A stretch of DNA of 5,647 nt from Gammaproteobacteria bacterium (GTDB lineage Bacteria; Pseudomonadota; Gammaproteobacteria; Chromatiales; Chromatiaceae), in NCBI GenBank assembly GCA_030594925.1, contig JAUVEG010000101.1:1-5647 (forward strand), read 5' to 3'. Position 1 is the first letter of the stretch; the number at the start of each line of letters is the position of its first letter. The notes below the pieces were generated by a model. It saw nothing but the letters and a program-made list of their open reading frames with translations. It had not been told where the DNA came from and did not search any database. This document shows, in pieces, positions 1-5,566 of this stretch. The translations under genes were made by a program, and so were the position numbers.

Positions 1-383
1 ATGTGGAGAGTGAAGCATCAGCTGCATCAACAGCCTATCCGGATGACTATGTGGCGCCGACAGATGCCGAGATGGAGGCGGAGCTCGATCGCATCGAAGC
101 AGAAGAGGAGCTTGAAGAAGCTGCATCAGAATCCAGCGAAACGCCTGTTGAAGACGACGATGACGACGACAGCTATATGGATGAGGAGTTTGACGATGAC
201 GACGATGAAGATGCCGTCGCCATTATCGAAGATGTCGTCGACTCCAAACTGCAACGCGTCATGACCCTGCGTGATGAAGAGAAGCTCGATGAAGCCCGTA
301 AGCTGCTCTACGAAGTGCTGGCAGAGGGTAACGAGGAGCAGGTCACCGTCGCCAGGAACATTCTCGAACAGCTTGATGGATAG
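1..383 (+). CDS. FimV-like acidic protein, C-terminal end (5' partial)
   Basis: The reading frame is open from the window edge (codons in phase with base 3) to TAG at 381-383, so this is the C-terminal ~126 residues of a longer protein. The first part is very acidic and low in complexity: Glu/Ala-rich, then runs of six Asp (153-170) and five Asp (192-206). The last ~45 residues are helical and TPR-like, ending EARKLLYEVLAEGNEEQ then ARNILEQLDG. That ending resembles the short conserved C-terminal domain of FimV, whose members carry a pattern like AR-x-IL-x-EVLAEG-x-x-x-Q. FimV proteins are large inner-membrane, peptidoglycan-binding polar organisers that affect type IV pili, with a very acidic cytoplasmic part before this domain, so the composition fits. 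The LysM and membrane segments would lie off the left edge and cannot be checked. Another acidic TPR protein is possible. In many gammaproteobacteria fimV is followed by truA; that is not the case here. Confidence 0.6.
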   Translation, partial: VESEASAASTAYPDDYVAPTDAEMEAELDRIEAEEELEEAASESSETPVEDDDDDDSYMDEEFDDDDDEDAVAIIEDVVDSKLQRVMTLRDEEKLDEARKLLYEVLAEGNEEQVTVARNILEQLDG

Positions 384-400
384 GGATGAGGACTGAGGCG

Positions 401-527
401 TGAGTACTGAGGTAACAACTCAATAATCCCGTGCAGCATACAAACTTCCCCCTTTGTTAAAGGGGGATTGAGGGGGATTTTATTGAAAATGCACGCAATT
501 ATTGAGAAGTTACGTACTGAGTACTCA
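401..527. repeat. Foldback (long inverted repeat) element, MITE-like
   Basis: The left arm (401-435) and right arm (490-527) are imperfect reverse complements. Read inward from each end, both show TGAGTACT, then AG, GTAAC, CTCAATAAT and CGTGCA in the same order. They differ by one single mismatch, two 2-base mismatches and a 3-base insertion in the right arm, giving about 30 matches over the 35 bases of the left arm. The loop (436-489) contains a second, G-run hairpin. No coding capacity or convincing target-site duplication is visible. The arms could pair as one long RNA or DNA hairpin between the FimV-like gene and the pRiA4b-like gene. It may be a non-autonomous transposable remnant or a structured intergenic element. 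Confidence 0.7.
447..480. repeat. G-run palindromic intergenic repeat (NPPLTKG type)
   Basis: TCCCCCTTT (447-455) pairs perfectly with AAAGGGGGA (459-467) across the 3-base loop GTT, and a second GAGGGGGATTT tract follows at 470-480. Read on the - strand this gives the spurious peptide IPLNPPLTKGE. From general knowledge, peptides of this kind turn up repeatedly as false ORFs in environmental bacterial genomes because the DNA is a dispersed repeat. It sits in the loop of the larger foldback element and could act as a bidirectional transcription attenuator, though no clean U-tract terminator follows. Confidence 0.65.
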
Positions 528-576
528 ACCTTATACATTATAGGTCATTTAATCCACCCAATTGAAGTCGTCAAAT

Positions 577-1176
577 ATGCCAAAACAATCAACCCGGACC
601 TACCAGGTCAAAGCCACTCTCATGGATATCCGTCCGCCCATCTGGCGCCGGCTGCTGGTGAACAGCGATATGAAACTCGACAGCTTTCACCAGGTTTTGC
701 AGGATGCGATGGGATGGACTAACTCACATTTGCACCTGTTTGAGCAGGGTGGCCTGCTGTATGAAATGGCGTCAGCGCAAGAGGATCCCTTTGACCTCGA
801 CATACAATCGAAACCGGAAGGCAAATACTCTCTCTCTGATCTGCTGCAACAGGAGAAGGATTCATTCGTCTACGAATACGATTTCGGAGATAGCTGGCGG
901 CACAAAATCGTACTCGAAAAAATTCTCCCGTTCGACAAGCAAGTCCCAATTGCAAAGTGCATCAAAGGTAAACGCGCCTGCCCGCCGGAGGATTGTGGCG
1001 GCCCTAGGGGTTACCAGTCACTTTTAGAGATACTTGCGGATCCTACCCACGAAGAGTTCGATGAAATGCATGAATGGATCGGAGAAGCGTTTGATCCGGA
1101 GCATTTCGATTTGGCGAGAACAAACCACTTTATCGAGATACAGTACTCTTCGGATCCCACTTCCAATTTGCATTGA
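577..1176 (+). CDS. Plasmid pRiA4b ORF-3-like family protein
   Basis: This 199-residue protein starts at ATG 577. An in-frame TTG at 562 would add five residues, but the family begins shortly before the Y-x-x-K strand, so the ATG is preferred; only a weak GAAG lies upstream. Characteristic conserved blocks of the PRiA4_ORF3 family (Pfam PF07929 type) appear in order: RPPIWRRLLV (19-28), WTNSHLHLF (47-55), YEYDFGDSWRHKI (99-111), GKRACPPEDCGGPRGY (131-146) and FDPEHFDL (172-179). The length is normal for single-domain members. The biochemical function is unknown. The domain is named from an Agrobacterium plasmid ORF and is also found as a passenger of IS1096-type elements, so it is often linked to mobile DNA. 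The two Cys in the ACPPEDCGG loop could bind metal, which is an inference. It has no operon partner here: repeat DNA lies on both sides and the next gene is on the other strand. Confidence 0.9.
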   Translation: MPKQSTRTYQVKATLMDIRPPIWRRLLVNSDMKLDSFHQVLQDAMGWTNSHLHLFEQGGLLYEMASAQEDPFDLDIQSKPEGKYSLSDLLQQEKDSFVYEYDFGDSWRHKIVLEKILPFDKQVPIAKCIKGKRACPPEDCGGPRGYQSLLEILADPTHEEFDEMHEWIGEAFDPEHFDLARTNHFIEIQYSSDPTSNLH

Positions 1177-1197
1177 CAGCATCAGTGGCGTCTCTCC

Positions 1198-1223
1198 CGT
1201 CATTGCGAGCGCAGCGCGGCACT
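1198..1223. repeat. REP-like GC-rich intergenic repeat
   Basis: The segment CGTCATTGCGAGCGCAGCG, continuing CGGCA, resembles a dispersed bacterial intergenic repeat that starts GTCATTGCGAG and continues with alternating GCG/AGCG units. In the false + strand ORF it reads SPVIASAARH, a typical spurious translation of this repeat type. It lies 22 bp after the pRiA4b-like stop codon and has no clear coding role. Confidence 0.5.
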
Positions 1224-1241
1224 AATTTTTCCCGGAGCAAA

Positions 1242-1264
1242 ATTGAACGCGCCTCGCGCGACCC
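1242..1264. repeat. 23-bp direct repeat, copy 1 (downstream of fic)
   Basis: This 23-base sequence begins ATTGAACGCGCC and ends TCGCGCGACCC. It is identical, in the same orientation, to 2252-2274, which lies 1010 bp away. The core contains a short CGCG-CCT-CGCG dyad. Here the leading ATTGAAC is also matched in inverted orientation by GTTCAAT at 1271-1277, so this copy could form a larger stem-loop downstream of fic (which is on the - strand). Confidence 0.85.
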
Positions 1265-1320
1265 TCTGTGGTTCAATCCTTAAAACTCGGAGCCCTGCTA
1301 TTTAAACGCAAATAAAGCTT

Positions 1321-1902
1321 TTATGGCATTTTGAAGACAATCCGTTCAAACATTCTGAATAGCGGTTCTTTGTCTCCCTGAAATGAGAGTTCTGCAGTAG
1401 ACTCAATTTCCCATTGGTGGATTAATGCCCAGTTAATTGAATATCCAGAGAGCGAAGCCAAATGTTCGATGAATAGACGTTGCGTGCGGCCATTCCCTTC
1501 AGGAAATGGATGGAGCCGATTGGTCATATCGTAGTAATAGGCGAGACGATGAATAAACGCATCATGTTTCAGTTTCTGAAGATAATTTTCTTCTGCCAGA
1601 GCGCTATAGACTTTCCCGGAGTAGTGAGCGATCTGTTTTGCTGGCGTGAATTCACAAATACCCTTGCGCGTATCATAGCTACGGAGTTCACCCGCCCATG
1701 CGTACAAGTCCTGGAATAAGGTATGATGAATTTGGCGCAGATGTTCGAGATCAAAGCGTCCTGAGGCTGGGCTATCACGATATGCTTCAGTTCGCGCCCA
1801 TGTCAGGCTGGCTTCGGCCTCATTGAGAATCTTAGGGTCTCGTATATCAAGCTTGTTGATAAACACATTGGAGCCGGGATAAGTCTCAGGTTCAACGGGC
1901 AT
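1321..1902 (-). CDS. Fic family toxin, AMPylating (class I, FicT/VbhT-like)
   Basis: From the chosen ATG at 1902 the protein has 193 residues. The catalytic motif is complete at 131-142: HPFPEGNGRTQR, with the base His131, the acidic metal-binding residue Glu135, the phosphate-binding GNGR loop and the final Arg142. An N-terminal YPGSNVFINKLDIRDP block (8-23) and the flap region around YAWAGELRSYDTRKG (67-81) match short single-domain Fic proteins of the E. coli Fic and FicT type. Such enzymes transfer AMP from ATP to a target hydroxyl; known FicT toxins modify DNA gyrase and topoisomerase IV. The target here is unknown. There is no own inhibitory helix; inhibition is expected from the upstream antitoxin, whose stop codon overlaps this start by 11 nt, implying translational coupling. 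An AGGAG lies 13 nt before the ATG and could pair with CTCCT at 1906-1910. An alternative TTG at 1941, with AAAGG 5 nt upstream, would add 13 residues. Confidence 0.92.
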   Translation of the reverse strand: MPVEPETYPGSNVFINKLDIRDPKILNEAEASLTWARTEAYRDSPASGRFDLEHLRQIHHTLFQDLYAWAGELRSYDTRKGICEFTPAKQIAHYSGKVYSALAEENYLQKLKHDAFIHRLAYYYDMTNRLHPFPEGNGRTQRLFIEHLASLSGYSINWALIHQWEIESTAELSFQGDKEPLFRMFERIVFKMP

Positions 1903-2101
1903 ACCAGGAGCAAATCTCCTTGATAACCGACTCAGGTTCAAGTGAACCTTTAGCCATTGCCAGAATCAGTGGTTGAGTTTTGGGATTGGGTGTTAACCCC
2001 TCCAGGCGGACATTCGCGTTGGATTGACGAATGCGCTCTTCGGCATCAGGTTTGCCTAGTCGTATAACAGAGGCAGATTGTGTGCTGTTCGTTTTACTCA
2101 T
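1892..2101 (-). CDS. Fic antitoxin, VbhA/FicA-like
   Basis: The 69-residue product from ATG 2101 ends in a single-domain VbhA-like segment: RQSNANVRLEGLTPNP (25-40), followed by a second helix region ending SLEPESVIKEI (53-63). VbhA (62 aa) has the same layout, with an R/LEGL-x-P-x-P core and a late VIKDL. In this family a [S/T]xxxE[G/N] helix places its Glu against the last Arg of the Fic motif and blocks productive ATP binding. Here Glu34-Gly35 are present but the Ser/Thr position is Asn30. The gene is upstream of, and overlaps, the Fic toxin, the usual order for class I modules. The ATG at 2101 is chosen because family homology starts only well after it. The frame stays open to an ATG at 2164, but those upstream codons encode the start of an SSB protein. 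No Shine-Dalgarno precedes 2101; a -10-like element lies 6 nt upstream, suggesting a leaderless message. Confidence 0.87.
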   Translation of the reverse strand: MSKTNSTQSASVIRLGKPDAEERIRQSNANVRLEGLTPNPKTQPLILAMAKGSLEPESVIKEICSWYAR

Positions 2102-2107
2102 TTTTTG

Positions 2108-2116
2108 ATTATAGCA
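2108..2116 (-). promoter_or_regulatory. Extended -10 promoter for the Fic module
   Basis: On the - strand TGCTATAAT gives a perfect TATAAT hexamer with an extended TGN. Six bases (CAAAAA) separate it from the antitoxin ATG, so transcription would start at or within a base or two of that codon, giving a leaderless mRNA. At 17-bp spacing the -35 region is TGGGAA (2136-2131), only 3 of 6 to consensus, which an extended -10 could offset. The match may be coincidental. Confidence 0.45.
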
Positions 2117-2122
2117 AGCCAT

Positions 2123-2164
2123 GCCCATATTTCCCACCAGGATGACCTTATTGACGCCTGCCAT
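2123..2164 (-). pseudogene. ssb: Truncated 5' end of an ssb gene
   Basis: Fourteen codons from ATG 2164 read MAGVNKVILVGNMG. This matches the N-terminus of bacterial single-stranded DNA-binding protein (E. coli SSB begins MASRGVNKVILVGNLG), apart from two missing residues and a conservative Leu-to-Met change. A modest GGA lies 6 nt upstream of the ATG. After Gly14 the similarity stops abruptly and the frame runs through seven unrelated codons into the antitoxin start. The remaining ~130 residues or more of an SSB OB-fold are nowhere in the window. It is therefore best read as a stub left when the Fic module joined or interrupted an ssb copy. Alternatively the stub serves as the translated leader of a 90-residue SSB-antitoxin fusion. 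Confidence 0.65.
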
Positions 2165-2203
2165 TTGTATTCCACATTACTCTCAATAACATAGACCGGC
2201 ACC

Positions 2204-2236
2204 GTAGGGCGACAATAAGCGAAGCGCATTGCGCCG
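2204..2236. repeat. GTAGGGCG-type palindromic repeat
   Basis: GGCGACAAT (2208-2216) pairs with ATTGCGCC (2228-2235) with one bulged A, around the loop AAGCGAAGCGC. The layout, GTAGGGCG then AAGCGAAGCGC then the complementary arm, is typical of dispersed hairpin repeats found between genes in many proteobacteria. It lies between the ssb stub and the second copy of the 23-bp direct repeat. Confidence 0.55.
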
Positions 2237-2251
2237 CATGCCAACTCTGTC

Positions 2252-2274
2252 ATTGAACGCGCCTCGCGCGACCC
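2252..2274. repeat. 23-bp direct repeat, copy 2 (upstream of fic module)
   Basis: Identical over 23 bases and in the same orientation as 1242-1264. The two copies enclose the whole antitoxin-Fic module plus the ssb stub. Each copy is next to a different palindromic repeat, so the unit may belong to a dispersed composite repeat family. Here it is followed by a small ACCC-GAA-GGGT hairpin at 2271-2281. Confidence 0.85.
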
Positions 2275-2283
2275 GAAGGGTGA

Positions 2284-2306
2284 ATTATAAGGATGTAATT
2301 TATAAT
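2284..2306. repeat. AT-rich inverted repeat downstream of hsdR
   Basis: ATTATAA (2284-2290) is the exact reverse complement of TTATAAT (2300-2306) across a 9-base spacer. It lies about 45 bp past the hsdR stop codon, at the edge of the repeat cluster. It could be a weak hairpin or part of the composite repeat; it lacks the GC stem of an intrinsic terminator. Confidence 0.5.
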
Positions 2307-2350
2307 CCCAACCAACATTCACCCCACACATCAAACCCACAAAACATTCC

Positions 2351-5300
2351 TCAAAAAGGAGGGTCTTCGAAAGCCCCATACGAACTGAATCCGCCGCCCT
2401 GATAATTCGTATAAACATGCTGATAAACCAGCAGGCTCTTGATGTCCAGCTCATCGTCCGGATAAGGCTCCCTGGGCAGCCACTGTAGAGCATCATCGAT
2501 CATCACCTTCACTTGCGCGCTGACTTCAATGCTCTCCCTCCAGCGTTTCACCCTCAGTTTCTCCGCTTTCAAGGTCTGCAGGGTTTTCCTGGCGACCTTT
2601 TTAACCTCGGCCTCCTCTTTGGGCGTGAGTTCAGGCTTGCGCAGCAGGTCATAAATAGCCAGGGTCTCCTCGTCCAGTCCCTCGCGCAGGGCGCGCTCCA
2701 TTTCAGGTGAAATCTCTTCAGCCATGAACTTGCTGATATCATCAAATGCCTTCTGTACGGCCTGAATATCCTTGCCCGCGTTATACTCCTCGATGATCTT
2801 TTTGTACTTGTCGTAAAACTCCATGCGAATCGGGTTTTGCTGCACCATCTGCTGCAGAATCTTTTCAATCGCCTCCTGCAGATCAAACATCACGGCGTTT
2901 TTGTTATTCGACCTGGCAAATGCCGCACGCAGCTTGTCGAAGTCCAGATTACTCAGATCGACATAATCCGTATCACGCACTTCGTCACTCACCAGCCTGA
3001 CGCTCATATTGACCTCCTGCTGCAAACGCCGCATCACATCGGAGATATCCGCAGACCGGGTCTTCTGGTTCAGCAGAGCGTAGATTGCCTCGATGGCATT
3101 GTATTGACGGGTAAAGGGTTTGACCTGCGCCTCCGGATAGAGGGCCTTGTATTTACGGAACACATCCCTGGCCGCCACCTCGTACTGCGTGCGCGTGGTT
3201 TCATTCAAACACACCGCATTGCCGGCCTCGGTGATTCTCGCCAGTCTGTCCATGGCGCTGTCAGCGTTGATGAGTCTCTCCAGATCAAACTGAACCTCCT
3301 GCAGGAACTCCGTTACCACGGCAATCGCGGCCTCCAGCTCCACCGCCATCTCCTGCAGTTTTTCTACCGGATTTTCCGACCCGCCCTCTGCACCGGCGCC
3401 CTTGCCTCTGCCACCTTCCCCGTAAACCGAGTAGGCCTTTTCCAACTGCTTGTAGACGTTGCCATAGTCGACGATCAGGCCATTCTCTTTTTCATCGTCA
3501 TACACCCGATTGGCCCTAGCGATGGTCTGCATCAGGGTGTGGCCCTTGATCGGTTTATCCAGATAGACGGTAGAGACACAAGGCGCATCAAAGCCGGTGA
3601 TCCACATGGCGCAGACGAATGCCAGGCGAAACGGATTCTCTTTATCCTTGAACTCCTTTTCCAGGTCGCGTTTCACCATCTTGCGGCGGTGCTGCTCGAT
3701 GTCCAGCCCCAGTCTGGCGAACTTCTTCACCTCGTTTTGCTCGGGACTGACCACCACGCAAACTTCGGTCTCTTCGACCCGCTGCAGATGGTGTTTCAGC
3801 TGCAGGCCCTGTTGTTCATCATCGGCATCGGCAATGCGCTGCTTTAGTTCGGCGATATACTGCGGCCAATACTTCATGGTCAGCTCATACATGCGCACTG
3901 CCGTTGGCTTGTCCAGCGCCACAAACATCGCCTTGCCCTGGTAGCCTCGATCATTGAAGTGCCACACCAGATCCCTGGCGATGGCATCGAGCCGATCCTC
4001 CGAAGTCAGAATCGGATAGTCGCGCTTGAATTCCCGTTCCAGTTTGCGGCGCTGGTCATCATCCAGATCTTCATTGTTGATGATCTCGGCCATGCGTTCA
4101 TCCAGATCCGGATTCTCGATCTCCAGCTTTTCGCCGCGGTTCAGGTAATACAAAGGGAGAGTCGCGCCATCCTCGATCGAGCGCTTGAAGTCATACACCG
4201 AGACATACTCACCGAAGATATTTTTGGTCAGCTCCAGCTCCTCCTTGATGATCGGCGTGCCGGTAAAACCCAGGTAGGAGGCATTGGGGATGCCATAGAA
4301 GCGCATGTTGCGCGCAAATGCGCCGCCCTGGGTGCGATGCGCTTCATCGGAGATAACAATGATGTTGTCGCGCTGCGTAATCAGCGGATACTCCCTCTCC
4401 CGCTTCGGATCGATGGAGAACTTGTGGATCAGGGTGAATACGTAGCGATGATTCTCCGCCAACAGCTCCCGCAAATGCAGGCGGCTTTTTGCGCGGATAT
4501 CTTTCTCGGTCACCGCGCCCACACCGGTGAAGGTGTCGTACAACTGGTTCTCCAGCTCGGAGCGATCCACCACGATCAAAAAGGTGATGCCGCCGCCCTG
4601 CTTGCGCAGAATCTTCTGGCACATAAACACCATGGAGTAGGACTTGCCCGAGCCCTGGGTATGCCAGAATACCCCCAGCTTCTGTTTCAGGTCGTGTAAA
4701 TCGCTGGCGCGGTCCACCACCTTGTTGACGCCGATGTATTGATGGTTTTTCGCCATCAGTTTCACCACCGCATCACCGCTGCCGTCGAACAGCAAAAAGT
4801 TCTCCAGCAAATCCAGCAGACGGCTTTTATCACAGGTTCCCCGCAGCAGCGTATCCAGGCTGATAACGCCCTCATCTCCTTCGTCGATGCGCTTCCACTC
4901 CAGAAAGAACTTGTAGGGACTGCTGACCGTACCTACCCGCGCATCGGTTCCATTGCTGAGGATGATGAAGGCGTTGCAGTGCAAAACTTCAGGGATGGTA
5001 TCTTTGTAGTCGCTGAGGTTGTCGTCATAGGCATGGCGCAGATCGGTGTGATGGGCTTTCAGCTCGAAGAACACCAATGGAATGCCATTTACAAAAGCGA
5101 CAATGTCCGGGCGGCGGTGATAGAGCCTGCCCACCACCTCCAGCTGGCGCACGGCGAGGAAATCATTGTTCTCGGGATGTGCAAAATCGAACATCCGCAG
5201 CTGCTTCTTTTGCAGCACACCGCGATCATCCTGGTAGCTGACCGGCACGCCCTCAACCAGCAGATCGTGCTTCTCCTGGTTGATGGCCGTCAGATGTTTA

Positions 5301-5566
5301 TCCGCTACCTGGCTGCTCAGCGCATCCACCGCCTGCTGATAGGCTGTCTCCGGCAAACCGGGGTTCAATGCACGCAAAGCCGTCAACAGGTAACGGACGA
5401 GTATCACTTCGGCTTTATTGGCGCGGCCCAACAGGCCGTCGCTGCGGTCTTCCCTGGTTGAGAAGGCCTCCCTGGTCCAGGCGTATTCGACCCTCCAGCC
5501 GAGCGCTTCCAGCACCTCCTGGGAGGCGGCTTCGACCAGGCCATCTTCTGAATATTCATAACTCAT
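2351..5566 (-). CDS. hsdR: Type I restriction endonuclease subunit R
   Basis: This 1071-residue protein has the full family length and the usual N-terminus (MSYEYSEDGLVEAASQEVLE). The PD-(D/E)xK nuclease site is Asp154, Glu168 and Lys170 (RRPDIV, then FFELK), with the same 14 and 2 residue spacing as in EcoR124I HsdR. Superfamily 2 translocase motifs follow: Walker A WHTQGSGKS (301-309), DEAH box (407-410), GFTGTPI (433-439), ITGFDAP (656-662) and QTIARANR (680-687). A Gly-rich linker (about 715-730) leads to the C-terminal helical region that contacts the methylase core. With HsdM and HsdS it would bind unmodified sites, translocate DNA using ATP and cut at a distance. ATG 5566 is preceded by AGGAG with a 13-nt gap. 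The stop TGA is at 2351-2353. No frameshift or missing catalytic residue is seen, so it appears functional if partners exist. hsdM and hsdS are not in the window; an upstream open frame ends in an ATGA overlap with this start, which may indicate an operon. Confidence 0.97.
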   Translation of the reverse strand: MSYEYSEDGLVEAASQEVLEALGWRVEYAWTREAFSTREDRSDGLLGRANKAEVILVRYLLTALRALNPGLPETAYQQAVDALSSQVADKHLTAINQEKHDLLVEGVPVSYQDDRGVLQKKQLRMFDFAHPENNDFLAVRQLEVVGRLYHRRPDIVAFVNGIPLVFFELKAHHTDLRHAYDDNLSDYKDTIPEVLHCNAFIILSNGTDARVGTVSSPYKFFLEWKRIDEGDEGVISLDTLLRGTCDKSRLLDLLENFLLFDGSGDAVVKLMAKNHQYIGVNKVVDRASDLHDLKQKLGVFWHTQGSGKSYSMVFMCQKILRKQGGGITFLIVVDRSELENQLYDTFTGVGAVTEKDIRAKSRLHLRELLAENHRYVFTLIHKFSIDPKREREYPLITQRDNIIVISDEAHRTQGGAFARNMRFYGIPNASYLGFTGTPIIKEELELTKNIFGEYVSVYDFKRSIEDGATLPLYYLNRGEKLEIENPDLDERMAEIINNEDLDDDQRRKLEREFKRDYPILTSEDRLDAIARDLVWHFNDRGYQGKAMFVALDKPTAVRMYELTMKYWPQYIAELKQRIADADDEQQGLQLKHHLQRVEETEVCVVVSPEQNEVKKFARLGLDIEQHRRKMVKRDLEKEFKDKENPFRLAFVCAMWITGFDAPCVSTVYLDKPIKGHTLMQTIARANRVYDDEKENGLIVDYGNVYKQLEKAYSVYGEGGRGKGAGAEGGSENPVEKLQEMAVELEAAIAVVTEFLQEVQFDLERLINADSAMDRLARITEAGNAVCLNETTRTQYEVAARDVFRKYKALYPEAQVKPFTRQYNAIEAIYALLNQKTRSADISDVMRRLQQEVNMSVRLVSDEVRDTDYVDLSNLDFDKLRAAFARSNNKNAVMFDLQEAIEKILQQMVQQNPIRMEFYDKYKKIIEEYNAGKDIQAVQKAFDDISKFMAEEISPEMERALREGLDEETLAIYDLLRKPELTPKEEAEVKKVARKTLQTLKAEKLRVKRWRESIEVSAQVKVMIDDALQWLPREPYPDDELDIKSLLVYQHVYTNYQGGGFSSYGAFEDPPF

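Noticed and set aside
308..538. Minus-strand 76-codon ORF
   Set aside because: It is a false translation of the foldback element and G-run repeat (contains IPLNPPLTKGE) and overlaps the FimV-like gene.
483..541. Promoter for the pRiA4b-like gene (TTGAAA or TTGAGA with TATACA or CATTAT)
   Set aside because: The candidate -35 and -10 elements do not have acceptable spacing and lie partly in the foldback arm.
1265..1320. Intrinsic terminator after fic
   Set aside because: No GC-rich stem followed by a T-tract is visible on the - strand; only the ATTGAAC/GTTCAAT pair around the 23-bp repeat is present.
1903..1941. TTG at 1941 as the Fic start
   Set aside because: It has an AAAGG 5 nt upstream and cannot be excluded, but the ATG at 1902 fits the N-terminal family block and the usual short overlap with the antitoxin; kept as an alternative only.
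1198..2306. CRISPR array
   Set aside because: The repeats are few, of different families and not regularly spaced; there are only two copies of the 23-mer, 1 kb apart.
2098..2496. Minus-strand 132-codon ORF
   Set aside because: It runs through the 3' end of hsdR and the repeat cluster in another frame and has no coding character.
2837..4699. Long + strand open frames (336 and 246 codons) opposite hsdR
   Set aside because: They are antisense shadows of hsdR. The - strand frame has all HsdR motifs, while these translations show no recognisable domain.
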